Assembly (NCBI RefSeq): GCF_000735605.1
Contig: NZ_JPKG01000040.1
Span: 62,001-126,000 of the forward strand
Length of the DNA: 64,000 nt
From: Allobosea sp. LC85
Lineage (GTDB): Bacteria; Pseudomonadota; Alphaproteobacteria; Rhizobiales; Beijerinckiaceae
Direction of reading: 5' to 3'
Below the pieces are notes generated by a model. The model made no database searches. It had not been told where the DNA came from and saw only the letters and a program-made list of their open reading frames with translations. Shown here piece after piece: positions 46,755 to 54,662 of the stretch; position 1 is the stretch's first letter; each line of letters begins with the position of its first letter. Both the position numbers and the translations under genes were made by a program.

Positions 46755-47789
46755 ATGTTATGGGACGGTATTGCTCGACGGGCCTTTGGAATGGGCGGCG
46801 GCGTGGCCTCTATGAACGACCTTAGTATCGAACCACTGCCGCGGCGCGGCAGCAGACCCAGGATCGGCCTTGCTCTCGGTGGCGGTGCTGCGCGCGGCTG
46901 GGCTCACATTGGCGTGCTTGAAGTCCTGACCGAAGCTGGCTTCGGCCCGGACGTCATTGCCGGAACATCGATCGGCGCTGTGGTCGGCGGCTGCTTCTCC
47001 GCCGGAAAGCTGCCGGCGCTGACCGAGTTCGCCATGGGCCTGACCAAGCGCCGTGTCGTCGGACTGATGGACTTCCACATCGGCGGAGCGGGGCTCATCT
47101 CCGGTGGTCGCCTGAAGCGGCTGCTTGAACGCGACCTTGTCGGCATCCGCATCGAGGCCCTGCCCCAGCGCTTCGTCGCCGTGGCAACCGAACTCGGCAC
47201 CGGCCACGAAATCTGGCTGACCCATGGCCCGCTCGTCGAGGCCCTGCGCGCCTCCTACGCGCTGCCCGGCGTCTTCGATCCGGTCAAACTCAGCGGGCGC
47301 TGGCTGATGGACGGCGCGCTGGTCAATCCGGTGCCGGTCACCGCCGCACGCGCCCTTGGCGCCGATGTCGTGATCTGCGTCAACCTCAACAGCGATCTCT
47401 CGGGACGTGGCACCACTATCCAGAACCACAGCTCGGATCCGGACCCCGCGCCCCTGCCGGAGCTCGACATTCGCCCGACTTCGCGCTGGCTCGACGGCAT
47501 CAGCGGTGCAGCACGGCGCATGCGCGGCTTCCTCGGCCGCGCCAGCAACGACCAGCCGGGCCTCGCCGGCGTAATGGTCGATGCCTTCAACATCACCCAG
47601 GATCGTATCTCACGCTCCCGGTTGGCCGGCGACCCACCCGACGTCATGATCGGGCCCAAGCTCGCCAAGGTCGGCCTATTCGACTTCCATCGGGCCGACG
47701 AGGCCATGGAACTCGGCCGCGTCGCCGCGAGGCGCGCGCTCGACGAAATCGCAGCCATGGTCGCGAGCAACTACATTGCGGCCGACTGA
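46755..47789 (+). CDS. Patatin-like phospholipase / esterase
   Basis: A 344-residue cytoplasmic serine hydrolase related to RssA/YchK. The start is the ATG at 46755 with GGAGG nine bases before. Motifs are oxyanion loop GLALGGGAARGWAHIGVL, nucleophile elbow AGTSIGAVVG (GxSxG) and catalytic Asp in LMDGALVNPVPV (DGA). The C-terminal ~120 residues form a predicted helical extension. The substrate is unknown. It lies between hisI and the CBS gene, without obvious operon partners. Confidence 0.9.
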   Translation: MLWDGIARRAFGMGGGVASMNDLSIEPLPRRGSRPRIGLALGGGAARGWAHIGVLEVLTEAGFGPDVIAGTSIGAVVGGCFSAGKLPALTEFAMGLTKRRVVGLMDFHIGGAGLISGGRLKRLLERDLVGIRIEALPQRFVAVATELGTGHEIWLTHGPLVEALRASYALPGVFDPVKLSGRWLMDGALVNPVPVTAARALGADVVICVNLNSDLSGRGTTIQNHSSDPDPAPLPELDIRPTSRWLDGISGAARRMRGFLGRASNDQPGLAGVMVDAFNITQDRISRSRLAGDPPDVMIGPKLAKVGLFDFHRADEAMELGRVAARRALDEIAAMVASNYIAAD

Positions 47790-47822
47790 TTCCGGCCGCG
47801 CCCCTCCCCAAGGCCGACGACT

Positions 47823-48254
47823 TCAGGCCATCGCGATATAGTCCCGCATCGCACGGCTCTCGGCCTCGATCTCGGCGACACGGTGCTTCACGACGTCCCC
47901 GATCGAGACGATGCCCGCGACCCGCCCGTTTTCAAGCACCGGCACATGGCGGAAGCGGCCCACCGTCATCAGTTCCATCAACTCGTCAACGCTGGTCTCA
48001 TGACGGCAGGTAACGACCTTGGCGGTCATGACCCGCGAGACCGGGCTCTCCAATGCAGCCGTCCCACTTTCGGCAAGAGCGCGGATGATGTCTCTTTCGG
48101 ACAGGATACCGAGCAGGCCGCCGTCGGCGCCAGCAACCACGACAGCGCCGATGCGCTTCTCGCCGAGCGTACGGATTGCCTCCGCGAGCGTACGGTGCGG
48201 CTGCACCGAAATGACATCGTGCCCCTTCTTTCCGAGAATCTGCGCGACGTTCAT
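47823..48254 (-). CDS. Tandem CBS-domain protein
   Basis: A 143-residue cytoplasmic protein consisting of two CBS motifs forming one Bateman module: VISVQPHRTLAEAIRTLGEK then RIGAVVVAGADGGLLGILSERDII, and VVTCRHETSVDELMELMTVG then RFRHVPVLENGRVAGIVSIGDVV. Such stand-alone modules bind adenine nucleotides and regulate partner proteins; the partner is unknown. A GGAGGAA site precedes the ATG at 48252-48254; the longer frame upstream is not used. Confidence 0.92.
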   Translation of the reverse strand: MNVAQILGKKGHDVISVQPHRTLAEAIRTLGEKRIGAVVVAGADGGLLGILSERDIIRALAESGTAALESPVSRVMTAKVVTCRHETSVDELMELMTVGRFRHVPVLENGRVAGIVSIGDVVKHRVAEIEAESRAMRDYIAMA

Positions 48255-48461
48255 GAACGCGTTCCTCCTGTTTGGCACACCATCGCCCTGGCGCGCGAAA
48301 TCAACGGGAGCGTTGCCCGGCCGATGACGGGTCAAGTCGCCAAAAAGGCCGTCGCAAGCCCTTCGCAGAATCGGGAGTGTGGGCGAAGACCGGGGCGACG
48401 GCAAGGCGAATGGCATAGAGCCGCAGGCCTTCGGCAGTCCGATTGGCAGCTTGGGGAGCGC

Positions 48462-49283
48462 TCAGCGCCGTACCGCACCGCGGTCGATCAGCGGGAAGAC
48501 CAGGAGTCCGACGAGAAAGCCGCCGATATGCGCCTCCCAGGCAATGCTGGTGTCCTCGCCCAGGATCGGAACAAGCCCCGCTCCGAACAGGAAATTCGTG
48601 GCGAACCAGATCACGATGAAGATCAAGGCGCGCGGGTTGCGCCAGAGCTGCCCGAAGGGCTCGGCTGGAATCGAGCGCACCACAGCGTCATCCGCCAACC
48701 CGCCGAAGCGCAAGCCGGATGCGAAGACGAAGCGGATCGCAGCGGCGGTGGCTCCTGAAACGGCGGCGGAGGCGCCAACCAAAGGCAGTACATCGAGATC
48801 GCGTGACCACCAGTGCAGCAGAGCGCCGCCGATGGTGGAAAGCGCCATCAGATTGAGGAAGCGCCCGGTTCCAAGGCGACGCGCCACAGGACTGCCGAAG
48901 GCCGCGAGCCAGACGACATTCGATATCAGATGCACCCAGGAACCGTGCAGCAGACCATAGGTGAGCAAGGTCCAAAGGCGTGGACCGCCATCGGCAATCA
49001 GCAACCGCACAAGCTGCAACCGGTCCGCCAGATCCTGCCCTGCCATCCTTTGCGTCAGCGCAGCGAGCATGTCCTGCGCACGGCTGGCGTCGAGCCAGAG
49101 GCTCAGCCGCGCCGGCATGAACGCGAGCCAGGACATCAATACGAAGTCGTCATAGTCCGAAAGCACCGAGCGCCCAGCCTGGATCAGCGCGAGCGCGGCG
49201 ATCAACCAGACGACGGCGGACGGCAGGTTCAGGATCGGCTCGCGCTCTGGCGGAGCCGACGGGCTGGCGGGAATCTGGGACAT
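48462..49283 (-). CDS. Rhomboid-family intramembrane serine protease
   Basis: A 273-residue polytopic protein with about six spans. The catalytic dyad is visible: the Ser in GASAAVSGATAAA (GxSx motif) and the His in WEAHIGGFLVGLL in the last span. The HGSWVHLISNVVWLAAFG segment carries the conserved His/Asn of the family. It cleaves membrane-protein substrates, unknown here. The start MSQIPASPSAPPEREPILNL is used; the upstream extension crosses a terminator hairpin. Confidence 0.9.
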   Translation of the reverse strand: MSQIPASPSAPPEREPILNLPSAVVWLIAALALIQAGRSVLSDYDDFVLMSWLAFMPARLSLWLDASRAQDMLAALTQRMAGQDLADRLQLVRLLIADGGPRLWTLLTYGLLHGSWVHLISNVVWLAAFGSPVARRLGTGRFLNLMALSTIGGALLHWWSRDLDVLPLVGASAAVSGATAAAIRFVFASGLRFGGLADDAVVRSIPAEPFGQLWRNPRALIFIVIWFATNFLFGAGLVPILGEDTSIAWEAHIGGFLVGLLVFPLIDRGAVRR

Positions 49284-49351
49284 GCTGGGCAACCCTTGCC
49301 GAAGCAGCGCCTGCGACGCAAGCCGGCCGGTGCTTCCTTTTGCGCGGGCCG

Positions 49352-49500
49352 AATGAAAAAGGGGAGAGCCACGGGCTCTCCCCTTTCTCGGCTGTGGCCC
49401 TGCCGAAGCGCGAAGCATCCGGCAGCACGGTCACGCCCCCCATTCACCCCAGTTGGACCCCAGGCCCGCCTCGCGGCTGCCCCTTGAACTGTCTTGCATT
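49352..49500 (-). ncRNA. Candidate small RNA ending in a strong terminator
   Basis: A perfect 13-bp stem AAAGGGGAGAGCC/GGCTCTCCCCTTT with a 3-base loop at 49358-49386 ends in five T's on the minus strand, 69-100 bp before the rhomboid start. A terminator there must end something transcribed on the minus strand from 49390-49710, where no minus-strand gene exists. That stretch has another hairpin (TGCCG/CGGCA around 49411-49434) and G-rich runs, with a weak possible promoter (TTGTGG, 18 bp, TATCAA) around 49500-49530. An attenuated rhomboid leader is the alternative. The 5' end is a guess. Confidence 0.35.
49358..49386 (-). terminator. Rho-independent terminator upstream of the rhomboid gene
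   Basis: A perfect 13-bp inverted repeat with an ACG loop. It is followed by TTTTT-CATTC on the minus strand and by TTTC on the plus strand, so it is stronger for minus-strand transcripts. Confidence 0.85.
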
Positions 49501-49714
49501 TGATAAGCATTTTAACGGGTTATCCACAAAGCTAAGATTTGGTTAACCCTAACGAGCCTGCGCCCGTCGCCCTGCCCGCCCCCCATGGCAAGACGGCATG
49601 CCCACTGCGTCTCGCGATTCGGCAGGGACCGAAACGTCCCGCGCTCTGACGGATATGTGCCTTTGCGACACGTATTCGGACTTGCGGCGTATGCAGACAG
49701 GACAGGATGTCAGA

Positions 49715-50287
49715 ATGAAAAACATGAGCACCCGCCTTGTGTTCGATTACTGGGACGTGCTGCGTGGCGAGCGTTCCGCGCCGGAACGGGGCGAGATCGA
49801 ACCAGGTGCGCTGCGTCATGCCCTCGCCGATACGTTCGTTCTCGAGAATGAGCCGATCGGGCCTGTCTTTCGGCTGGCCGGCACGCGGCTATGTGCGCTC
49901 TTCGGCAGCGAACTGCGCGGGCGCGCCTTTGCTGCACTCTGGCCGGACGTGGAAGCTCAAGGCGAAATGCGCCGCCTCGTGCAGACCGTGATGGATGAAA
50001 CCGCCGGCGCCGTCGCTGGCCTCTCAGCCGAAACCATGAATGGCTCTCCCGTCTATCTCGAACTGCTGTTGCTGCCGCTGCGCTATCGCGGGCGGACCCA
50101 TGCCCGCGTCCTGGGCGCGCTCTCGCCCGCCCTTACGCCGGAATGGCTTGGGCTCGACACTCTGGCCTCCATGCGCATGATCTCGCTCCGCATGCTGTGG
50201 CCGTCGGCCCACAGCCAGCGCGCGCCTGAACCCGTTGCACGCTCCATGCCGCCGAAATTCCTGGTCCTTCCTGGCGGCAGAAACTGA
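49715..50287 (+). CDS. PAS-domain protein (PAS_5 type)
   Basis: A 190-residue soluble protein starting MKNMSTRLVFDYWDVLRGER with an AGGA site. The pattern FDYWDVLRGERSAPERGEIE, FVLENEPIGPVFRLAGTRL, CALFGSELRGRAFAALW and LLLPLRYRGRTHARVLGAL is that of the alphaproteobacterial PAS_5 family, which usually lies next to PilZ proteins as here. No output domain is attached. The ligand is unknown. It is 59 bp upstream of the PilZ gene. Confidence 0.8.
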   Translation: MKNMSTRLVFDYWDVLRGERSAPERGEIEPGALRHALADTFVLENEPIGPVFRLAGTRLCALFGSELRGRAFAALWPDVEAQGEMRRLVQTVMDETAGAVAGLSAETMNGSPVYLELLLLPLRYRGRTHARVLGALSPALTPEWLGLDTLASMRMISLRMLWPSAHSQRAPEPVARSMPPKFLVLPGGRN

Positions 50288-50346
50288 AGAGCGAACGTAT
50301 CGTTAACCCTCCCGCAGCTAGGGTCGGCCCGAATCAGGCTGATCCG

Positions 50347-50961
50347 ATGCTCAGTGCGCAGCACACCTCCCGTCCGGCCATCCGCCCTGTCGAGCGCAGG
50401 CGGCATCAGCGTATGAAGGTGGTGCTGCTCGGTCGTTACATGCTTCCGAACCGCATGGAGTACCCCTGCCAGACGGTCGACATTTCACCGGGCGGCTTGC
50501 ATCTCATCGCTCCGGCCAAGGCTCATCCCGGCGATCGGGTCATCGTCTACCTCGAACATCTCGGGCGTATCGAGGGCATTGCCGTCCGCACAACGCTCGA
50601 AGGCTTCGCGATGACCATCACCGCGACCAGCCGCAAGCGCGAGAAATTCACCGCCCAGCTGACATGGCTGGCCAATCGCGATGAACTGGGGCTGCCCGAG
50701 GACCGACGTCACGAGCGCATCATTCCGCGCAATCCCCGTTCGATGCTGACGCTCGATGACGGTTCGGAGTATGTCGTGCGTGTAATCGACATCTCGCTGT
50801 CGGGGGTCGCCTTTTCGACCGAGCAGCAACTGCCGATCAACACGCCGGTCAAGGTCGGGGGCACAGCAGCCAAGGTCGTCCGCCGCTTCGATGGCGGCTA
50901 CGCGGCGGAGTTCCGCTTCCCGCTCTCTGCCGATGTGCTCGACGAGAATCTCGAGCTCTGA
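50347..50961 (+). CDS. Tandem PilZ-domain protein (c-di-GMP binding)
   Basis: A 204-residue protein with two PilZ domains. The first has RRRHQRMKV (RxxxR) and TVDISPGGLHL (DxSxxG); the second has EDRRHERIIPR and VIDISLSGVAFS. Both switch motifs are intact, so two c-di-GMP sites are predicted. No enzymatic or membrane part is attached. It lies between a PAS protein and a BTLCP protease gene, a context that points to c-di-GMP control of surface or envelope functions. Confidence 0.88.
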   Translation: MLSAQHTSRPAIRPVERRRHQRMKVVLLGRYMLPNRMEYPCQTVDISPGGLHLIAPAKAHPGDRVIVYLEHLGRIEGIAVRTTLEGFAMTITATSRKREKFTAQLTWLANRDELGLPEDRRHERIIPRNPRSMLTLDDGSEYVVRVIDISLSGVAFSTEQQLPINTPVKVGGTAAKVVRRFDGGYAAEFRFPLSADVLDENLEL

Positions 50962-51564
50962 TCCGGACGGGGAATCACGGCCTCCCCGTTTCAAGACATT
51001 GTCTCATGCAGCATGACGCCTGAGCGTCCGCTCGGTCTGGCCGCTCCGGGACCCTAAAGCATCGGCCCGAAAAGTGGATTGCGGTTTTCGGGAAAGCCGA
51101 TGCAAACACAAAAGCTTAGATCATCGGACCGGATACGATATCCGGTCCGATGATCTAAGCCGGAGCCAGCCGATCGACGTCGACCGCTGCCGGCATCACC
51201 CCGGGGGCGGCAATGAAATCCAAGAGCCACACCGGAGCGAATTGGGCTCGGGCACGGATCGGGTCATGCGCCTCGCCTGGCCGGAATGTCGGCACGCTGG
51301 ACGGCTGACACTCCTCATTCAGGCATGCGTCTCTTCGCGTTCCTCACAGCGTTAATGAAACCTGCGCACAACCTCCAGAACTGTCACAGTTAACAAACCG
51401 AAAACACAGCGCTCACATTTCTTACTTCGGCATTTGACGTTGATTTATACTGCGAGATGATCCGAATACGGAGCGCCTAATTACATAAAATTGCTTGTTT
51501 CCATTTCAACCGGCGTCCATCCGCCTCGCGCATCGTCTGCCCCAGGGACAGGAAAGGGGACGAC
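50962..51564. other. Gap with repeat copy B and an AT-rich promoter region
   Basis: About 600 bp between the PilZ and BTLCP genes. The left half holds the palindromic repeat (51059-51158); 51160-51340 shows nothing recognisable. The last ~200 bp (51350-51550) is clearly AT-rich, with TTTGACG and TTTATACT close together. A promoter for the BTLCP gene is likely there, but the hexamers are not properly spaced. Confidence 0.4.
51059..51158 (-). repeat. Palindromic intergenic repeat, copy B
   Basis: The reverse complement of copy A. The 45-bp unit at 51059-51103 is identical to 39471-39515. The second unit (51122-51155 approximately) is a perfect 17-bp inverted repeat beginning GATCATCGGACCGGATA around a CGA centre. 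It lies between convergent or unidirectional genes without coding sequence. Confidence 0.85.
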
Positions 51565-52188
51565 ATGCTTTCTATTCATCGGGGTTCTGTTTTGGCTGCA
51601 CTGATCGCAGTCGCTGGAATTTCATCGGTTCAGGCCCAACAGGTCGCAGCTCTGCCGGCCGCCGCCATGCCGATTGCAGCCTCGGGCGATGCCCGGGCGC
51701 CTTATGCCTGGACGGATTTCTGCAAGCGAAATCCGGTCGAATGCGCAGTCAATACTCAGGAGCCGGAGCACGTCGAGATGACGCCAAAGCTCTGGAAGGC
51801 GATTATTGCTCTCAACAACAAGACAAACCGCGAGATCGAAGCGATCACGGACCAGGATCACTGGGGCGTCGTCGATCGCTGGGACATCCCGACCGACAGC
51901 AAGGGCGACTGCGAGGATTATGCCCTGCTCAAGCGCAAGCGTCTCGCCGAAGCCGGCGTGCCCCGTCGCGCCATGCTGATGACCGTCGTGATCGACGAGG
52001 AGAATGCCGGCCACGCCGTGCTGATGATCCGCACGGATCGCGGCGACTACGTGCTCGACAACAAGCGCAATGCGATCCTGCCGTGGAGCCAGACCGGCTA
52101 CGTCTACGTCAAGCGCGAGTCGCAATACCAGACGGGCTGGACCTCGCTCGGCGGTCTCTCGACGCCGACCGTCGCCTCAGTGCGCTGA
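51565..52188 (+). CDS. Transglutaminase-like cysteine protease (BTLCP / LapG-type)
   Basis: A 207-residue exported protein. A signal peptide (MLSIHRGSVLAALIAVAGIS, cleavage after VQAQ) is followed by the papain-like catalytic triad of the bacterial transglutaminase-like cysteine proteinase family: Cys in GDCEDYALLK, His in NAGHAVLMIR and Asp in DYVLDNKR. LapG, the best known relative, cleaves a surface adhesin under control of a c-di-GMP receptor. Here it follows a tandem PilZ gene, but no LapD- or adhesin-like gene is in view. Confidence 0.88.
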   Translation: MLSIHRGSVLAALIAVAGISSVQAQQVAALPAAAMPIAASGDARAPYAWTDFCKRNPVECAVNTQEPEHVEMTPKLWKAIIALNNKTNREIEAITDQDHWGVVDRWDIPTDSKGDCEDYALLKRKRLAEAGVPRRAMLMTVVIDEENAGHAVLMIRTDRGDYVLDNKRNAILPWSQTGYVYVKRESQYQTGWTSLGGLSTPTVASVR

Positions 52189-52342
52189 AGACGAACAAGA
52201 CTGGCCGCAGCACCACGCTGCCGCGGCCAGATGGACGGCGAGGCTCGGTCACGTCCCCACCCCACCCCGTCCCCAGGCCGGGTTTCGCCATAGGGCCGGC
52301 GCTTCTCCCCGAGGCGTCGGCCCGCCTCCATTCTGGACCTGG

Positions 52343-52419
52343 CCGGTCCGATGATCTGACCATTTGTCTGAATCGGCTTTCCCGAAAACCGCAATCCTCT
52401 TTTTCGGGTCGATGCTTTA
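52343..52419 (+). repeat. Palindromic intergenic repeat, copy C (partial, diverged)
   Basis: Same orientation as copy A. The left palindrome is truncated (CCGGTCCGATGATC, half only). The 45-bp unit is recognisable with several changes (AATCGGCTTTCCCGAAAACC ... TTTTTCGGGTCGATGC). It ends at the stop codon of the gamma-carbonic anhydrase gene, just as copy A ends at a stop codon. Confidence 0.8.
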
Positions 52420-52947
52420 GCCGATCTGCTTGAGCCCAGCGGCAAACTGCTTCCAGCGAGCGACATAGGCACGGGCCGAGCCCGCGATGCCGGCAATCGC
52501 CACCTCGTCGAGGGTGCGGATGGCGCGGGCGGGCGAGCCCACGATCAGCGAGTTCTCCGGGAATTCCTTGCCTTCGGTCACGAGAGCATTGGCGCCAACC
52601 AGGCTGTTGCGGCCGATCTTCGCATCGTTGAGCACCGTCGCGCCCATCCCGATCAGGCTGTTCTCTCCGATGATGCAGCCATGCAGGATCGCTCGATGGC
52701 CGATGGTGCAGCCGAAGCCGACGCGCAGCGGCGAACCCATATCAGTGTGCAGGACGCAACCCTCCTGGATATTGCTGTCCTCGCCGATCTCGATCCATTC
52801 ATTGTCGCCGCGCAGCACTGCGCCGAACCAGATCCCGACGCCCGCAGCGAGTTTCACCCTGCCGATCACATGCGCGTCGGGCGCAAGCCACCACTGGCCT
52901 TCGGCAGGGCATTGGGGAGCAGTCCCGTCGAGCGAATAGAGCGGCAT
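52417..52947 (-). CDS. Gamma-class carbonic anhydrase family protein
   Basis: A 176-residue left-handed beta-helix protein with hexapeptide repeats, starting MPLYSLDGTAPQCPAEGQWW. GAVLRGDNEWIEIGEDSNIQ, then EGCVLHTD, then TIGHRAILHGC carry the three His metal ligands of the family, and GMGATVLNDAKIGRNSLVGA continues the helix. Members are carbonic anhydrases, respiratory complex I accessory proteins or acyl transferases; activity here is unproven. It shares a strand with the membrane protein upstream. Confidence 0.85.
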   Translation of the reverse strand: MPLYSLDGTAPQCPAEGQWWLAPDAHVIGRVKLAAGVGIWFGAVLRGDNEWIEIGEDSNIQEGCVLHTDMGSPLRVGFGCTIGHRAILHGCIIGENSLIGMGATVLNDAKIGRNSLVGANALVTEGKEFPENSLIVGSPARAIRTLDEVAIAGIAGSARAYVARWKQFAAGLKQIG

Positions 52948-53005
52948 GGGCGGATCATCCTTCTGCAAACCTGTCGCGAGGATTGCAGGCCGGCCGGCGG
53001 CCTCG

Positions 53006-53377
53006 TCAAGCGCCGCCGACGAAATGCAGCAGATCGAGCACCACGCGCCCCGAGGCGACGCTCCAGAGCGAAGCTGCCATGCTCGCCAGCATGACGAAGG
53101 CGAAGGGTCGGCCATCGCTGCGGCGGCCCCTTACGGTATTGCGCAGGATGAGAAACGGCGCGCTGAAAACGACGACCGGCACGCTCGCGACTGCGGCCAG
53201 CCCTCCTGTCTGAAGCAACTGGAAATCAGCGCGCTTCTCGGTGAACAGCTCGAAGGCGCTCGCCATCAGCCCGGCAAAGGCAAAGCCGATGAACAGGGAC
53301 TGGAGTGCCTCGACGGCAGCGGGTTCGATACGCAACGTCACGGCTCCGGGCGAGAACGCGCCTGGACTGTGCCGCAT
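53006..53377 (-). CDS. Conserved small membrane protein, unknown function
   Basis: A 123-residue protein with three predicted spans (about 26-43, 60-80 and 96-116). A RNTVRGRRSDGRPFAFVMLA loop lies between the last two. The composition and the SLFIGFAFAGLMASAFELFT opening suggest a conserved Hyphomicrobiales membrane family of unknown role. It ends 58 bp before the gamma-carbonic anhydrase start. Confidence 0.7.
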   Translation of the reverse strand: MRHSPGAFSPGAVTLRIEPAAVEALQSLFIGFAFAGLMASAFELFTEKRADFQLLQTGGLAAVASVPVVVFSAPFLILRNTVRGRRSDGRPFAFVMLASMAASLWSVASGRVVLDLLHFVGGA

Positions 53378-53519
53378 GGTTTACGAAGTGTGAAGAAATC
53401 TCGTTGACGATGGTTAACCCTTGGGCCGCGCCGCAATCCTCGCGCAATCCACATGGTTTACGGAGCATTAAGGCGGGTCTGATTCAGTCACTGGCACCTG
53501 TTATCGAGGTGCTTGGATC

Positions 53520-54233
53520 TTGACCGCTTACGCGCACCATTCGCCCCAACGCGCCGCCGGCCTCACCACGGTGGTCCGTGCGCGCCTGAATCGACCGCCG
53601 CCGCCCTTGCCTCGCGCCGACGGCGCGCTGCTGAAGGCGGCTGGCGCCATCCTGCTCGTTGCCGCGGCAGCAACCGCATACGCGCTTTACGGCCATCGCC
53701 TGACAACGGCACCCGTGACGCAGTTCCAGCCGGCGCGCGTCGGCGAGGTCTCGCTTCTGGTTCCGCAGGATCTAGCCGGGGCTGAACATGAAGACAGCGA
53801 GCGGGTGGTCGGCATGACCAGGCTGCGTCTCGACTGGCCGAGCTTCGGTCCCGTGACCGCCCAAAGCCGCCGCAAGCTGCTGGTGACGCTGAGCCCGCCC
53901 GACAAGGTCAACGAGCCGGCGACGCAGCTCTCGGTCTATGCCCGCTTCCTGACTCCGACGGTCTGGTCCAACCCGGGCGGGCTGGTTGTACGCGGGTTCC
54001 GCAAGGGCTCACCCTATGAGGGCGACGAGCTTTACGTCTCGGTGCCGGACGGGCGAGGTTTTGCCGCGCGCTGCCCGGTGAATACCGGCCCCGCCCCGCT
54101 CGACGAACTCTGCCGCGTCACCTTCCGGCATCGCGGGCTTGATGTGAACATCCGCTTTCCCCGCGCCGTCATCGCCGACTGGGAGCTGATGGTCGGCGGC
54201 GTCAGGCGCACCATCGACGGGATGATGCGCTGA
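53520..54233 (+). CDS. Membrane-anchored protein of unknown function
   Basis: A 237-residue protein starting at a TTG (53520) with a GAGG site ten bases before; no in-frame ATG fits. A basic, Pro-rich cytoplasmic N-terminus (about 1-36) is followed by one span (AGAILLVAAAATAYALYG) and a periplasmic beta-rich domain (VGEVSLLVPQDLAGAEHEDS, VVGMTRLRLDWPSFGPVT, LDVNIRFPRAVIADWELMV). The only two Cys residues (ARCPV, ELCRV) may pair. No family was recognised. Confidence 0.7.
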   Translation: MTAYAHHSPQRAAGLTTVVRARLNRPPPPLPRADGALLKAAGAILLVAAAATAYALYGHRLTTAPVTQFQPARVGEVSLLVPQDLAGAEHEDSERVVGMTRLRLDWPSFGPVTAQSRRKLLVTLSPPDKVNEPATQLSVYARFLTPTVWSNPGGLVVRGFRKGSPYEGDELYVSVPDGRGFAARCPVNTGPAPLDELCRVTFRHRGLDVNIRFPRAVIADWELMVGGVRRTIDGMMR

Positions 54234-54247
54234 GCCGCGGATGGCCC

Positions 54248-54460
54248 TCAGTCTTCGAGATCGACATCGAGGATTGCCATGGTGAAGTTGAACGAGCGAT
54301 CACCATCCTCGTCGTCGACATGGATGATGCCGATGAACTCTTCACCCAGATAAACCTCGGCGGAGTCGGTCTTCTTCATGCGCGCCCGCACGCTGATGCC
54401 ATGATTGGCGAAGGTGCGCCGAAGATAGGCTTCGAGCTTGGCGAGTTCTGTCTTGTCCAC
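54248..54460 (-). CDS. DUF3126 family protein
   Basis: A 70-residue acidic cytoplasmic protein: KTELAKLEAYLRRTFANHGI, then RARMKKTDSAEVYLGEEFIG, then IIHVDDEDGDRSFNFTMAIL. This matches DUF3126, a family confined mainly to Alphaproteobacteria and of unknown function. GTG start at 54458-54460 with an AAAGGA site seven bases away. It is often near cysE in relatives; here cysE is 5.4 kb away. Confidence 0.88.
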   Translation of the reverse strand: MDKTELAKLEAYLRRTFANHGISVRARMKKTDSAEVYLGEEFIGIIHVDDEDGDRSFNFTMAILDVDLED

Positions 54461-54662
54461 GGGTTGGTCCTTTCAGAGTGGCGGGACGGATGCCATGACC
54501 GGGCTGCGAGGGCAAGCGAAAGGCTGTTCCGGCCTCGTTCAACGGAAGATCCGGACCTCGCGTTGCGTCATACCCGCATGACGGCGCGCTCCTGCATATC
54601 TGCCGCCCTTGCGGCGAACGTGCCATGCTCCTTCCCCCACATCGCCAATGATGGATTGCCCG

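Noticed and set aside
49520-49528. TTATCCACA, a perfect DnaA box
   Set aside because: It stands alone, without further boxes, AT-rich unwinding element or neighbouring replication genes, so it is not evidence of an origin.
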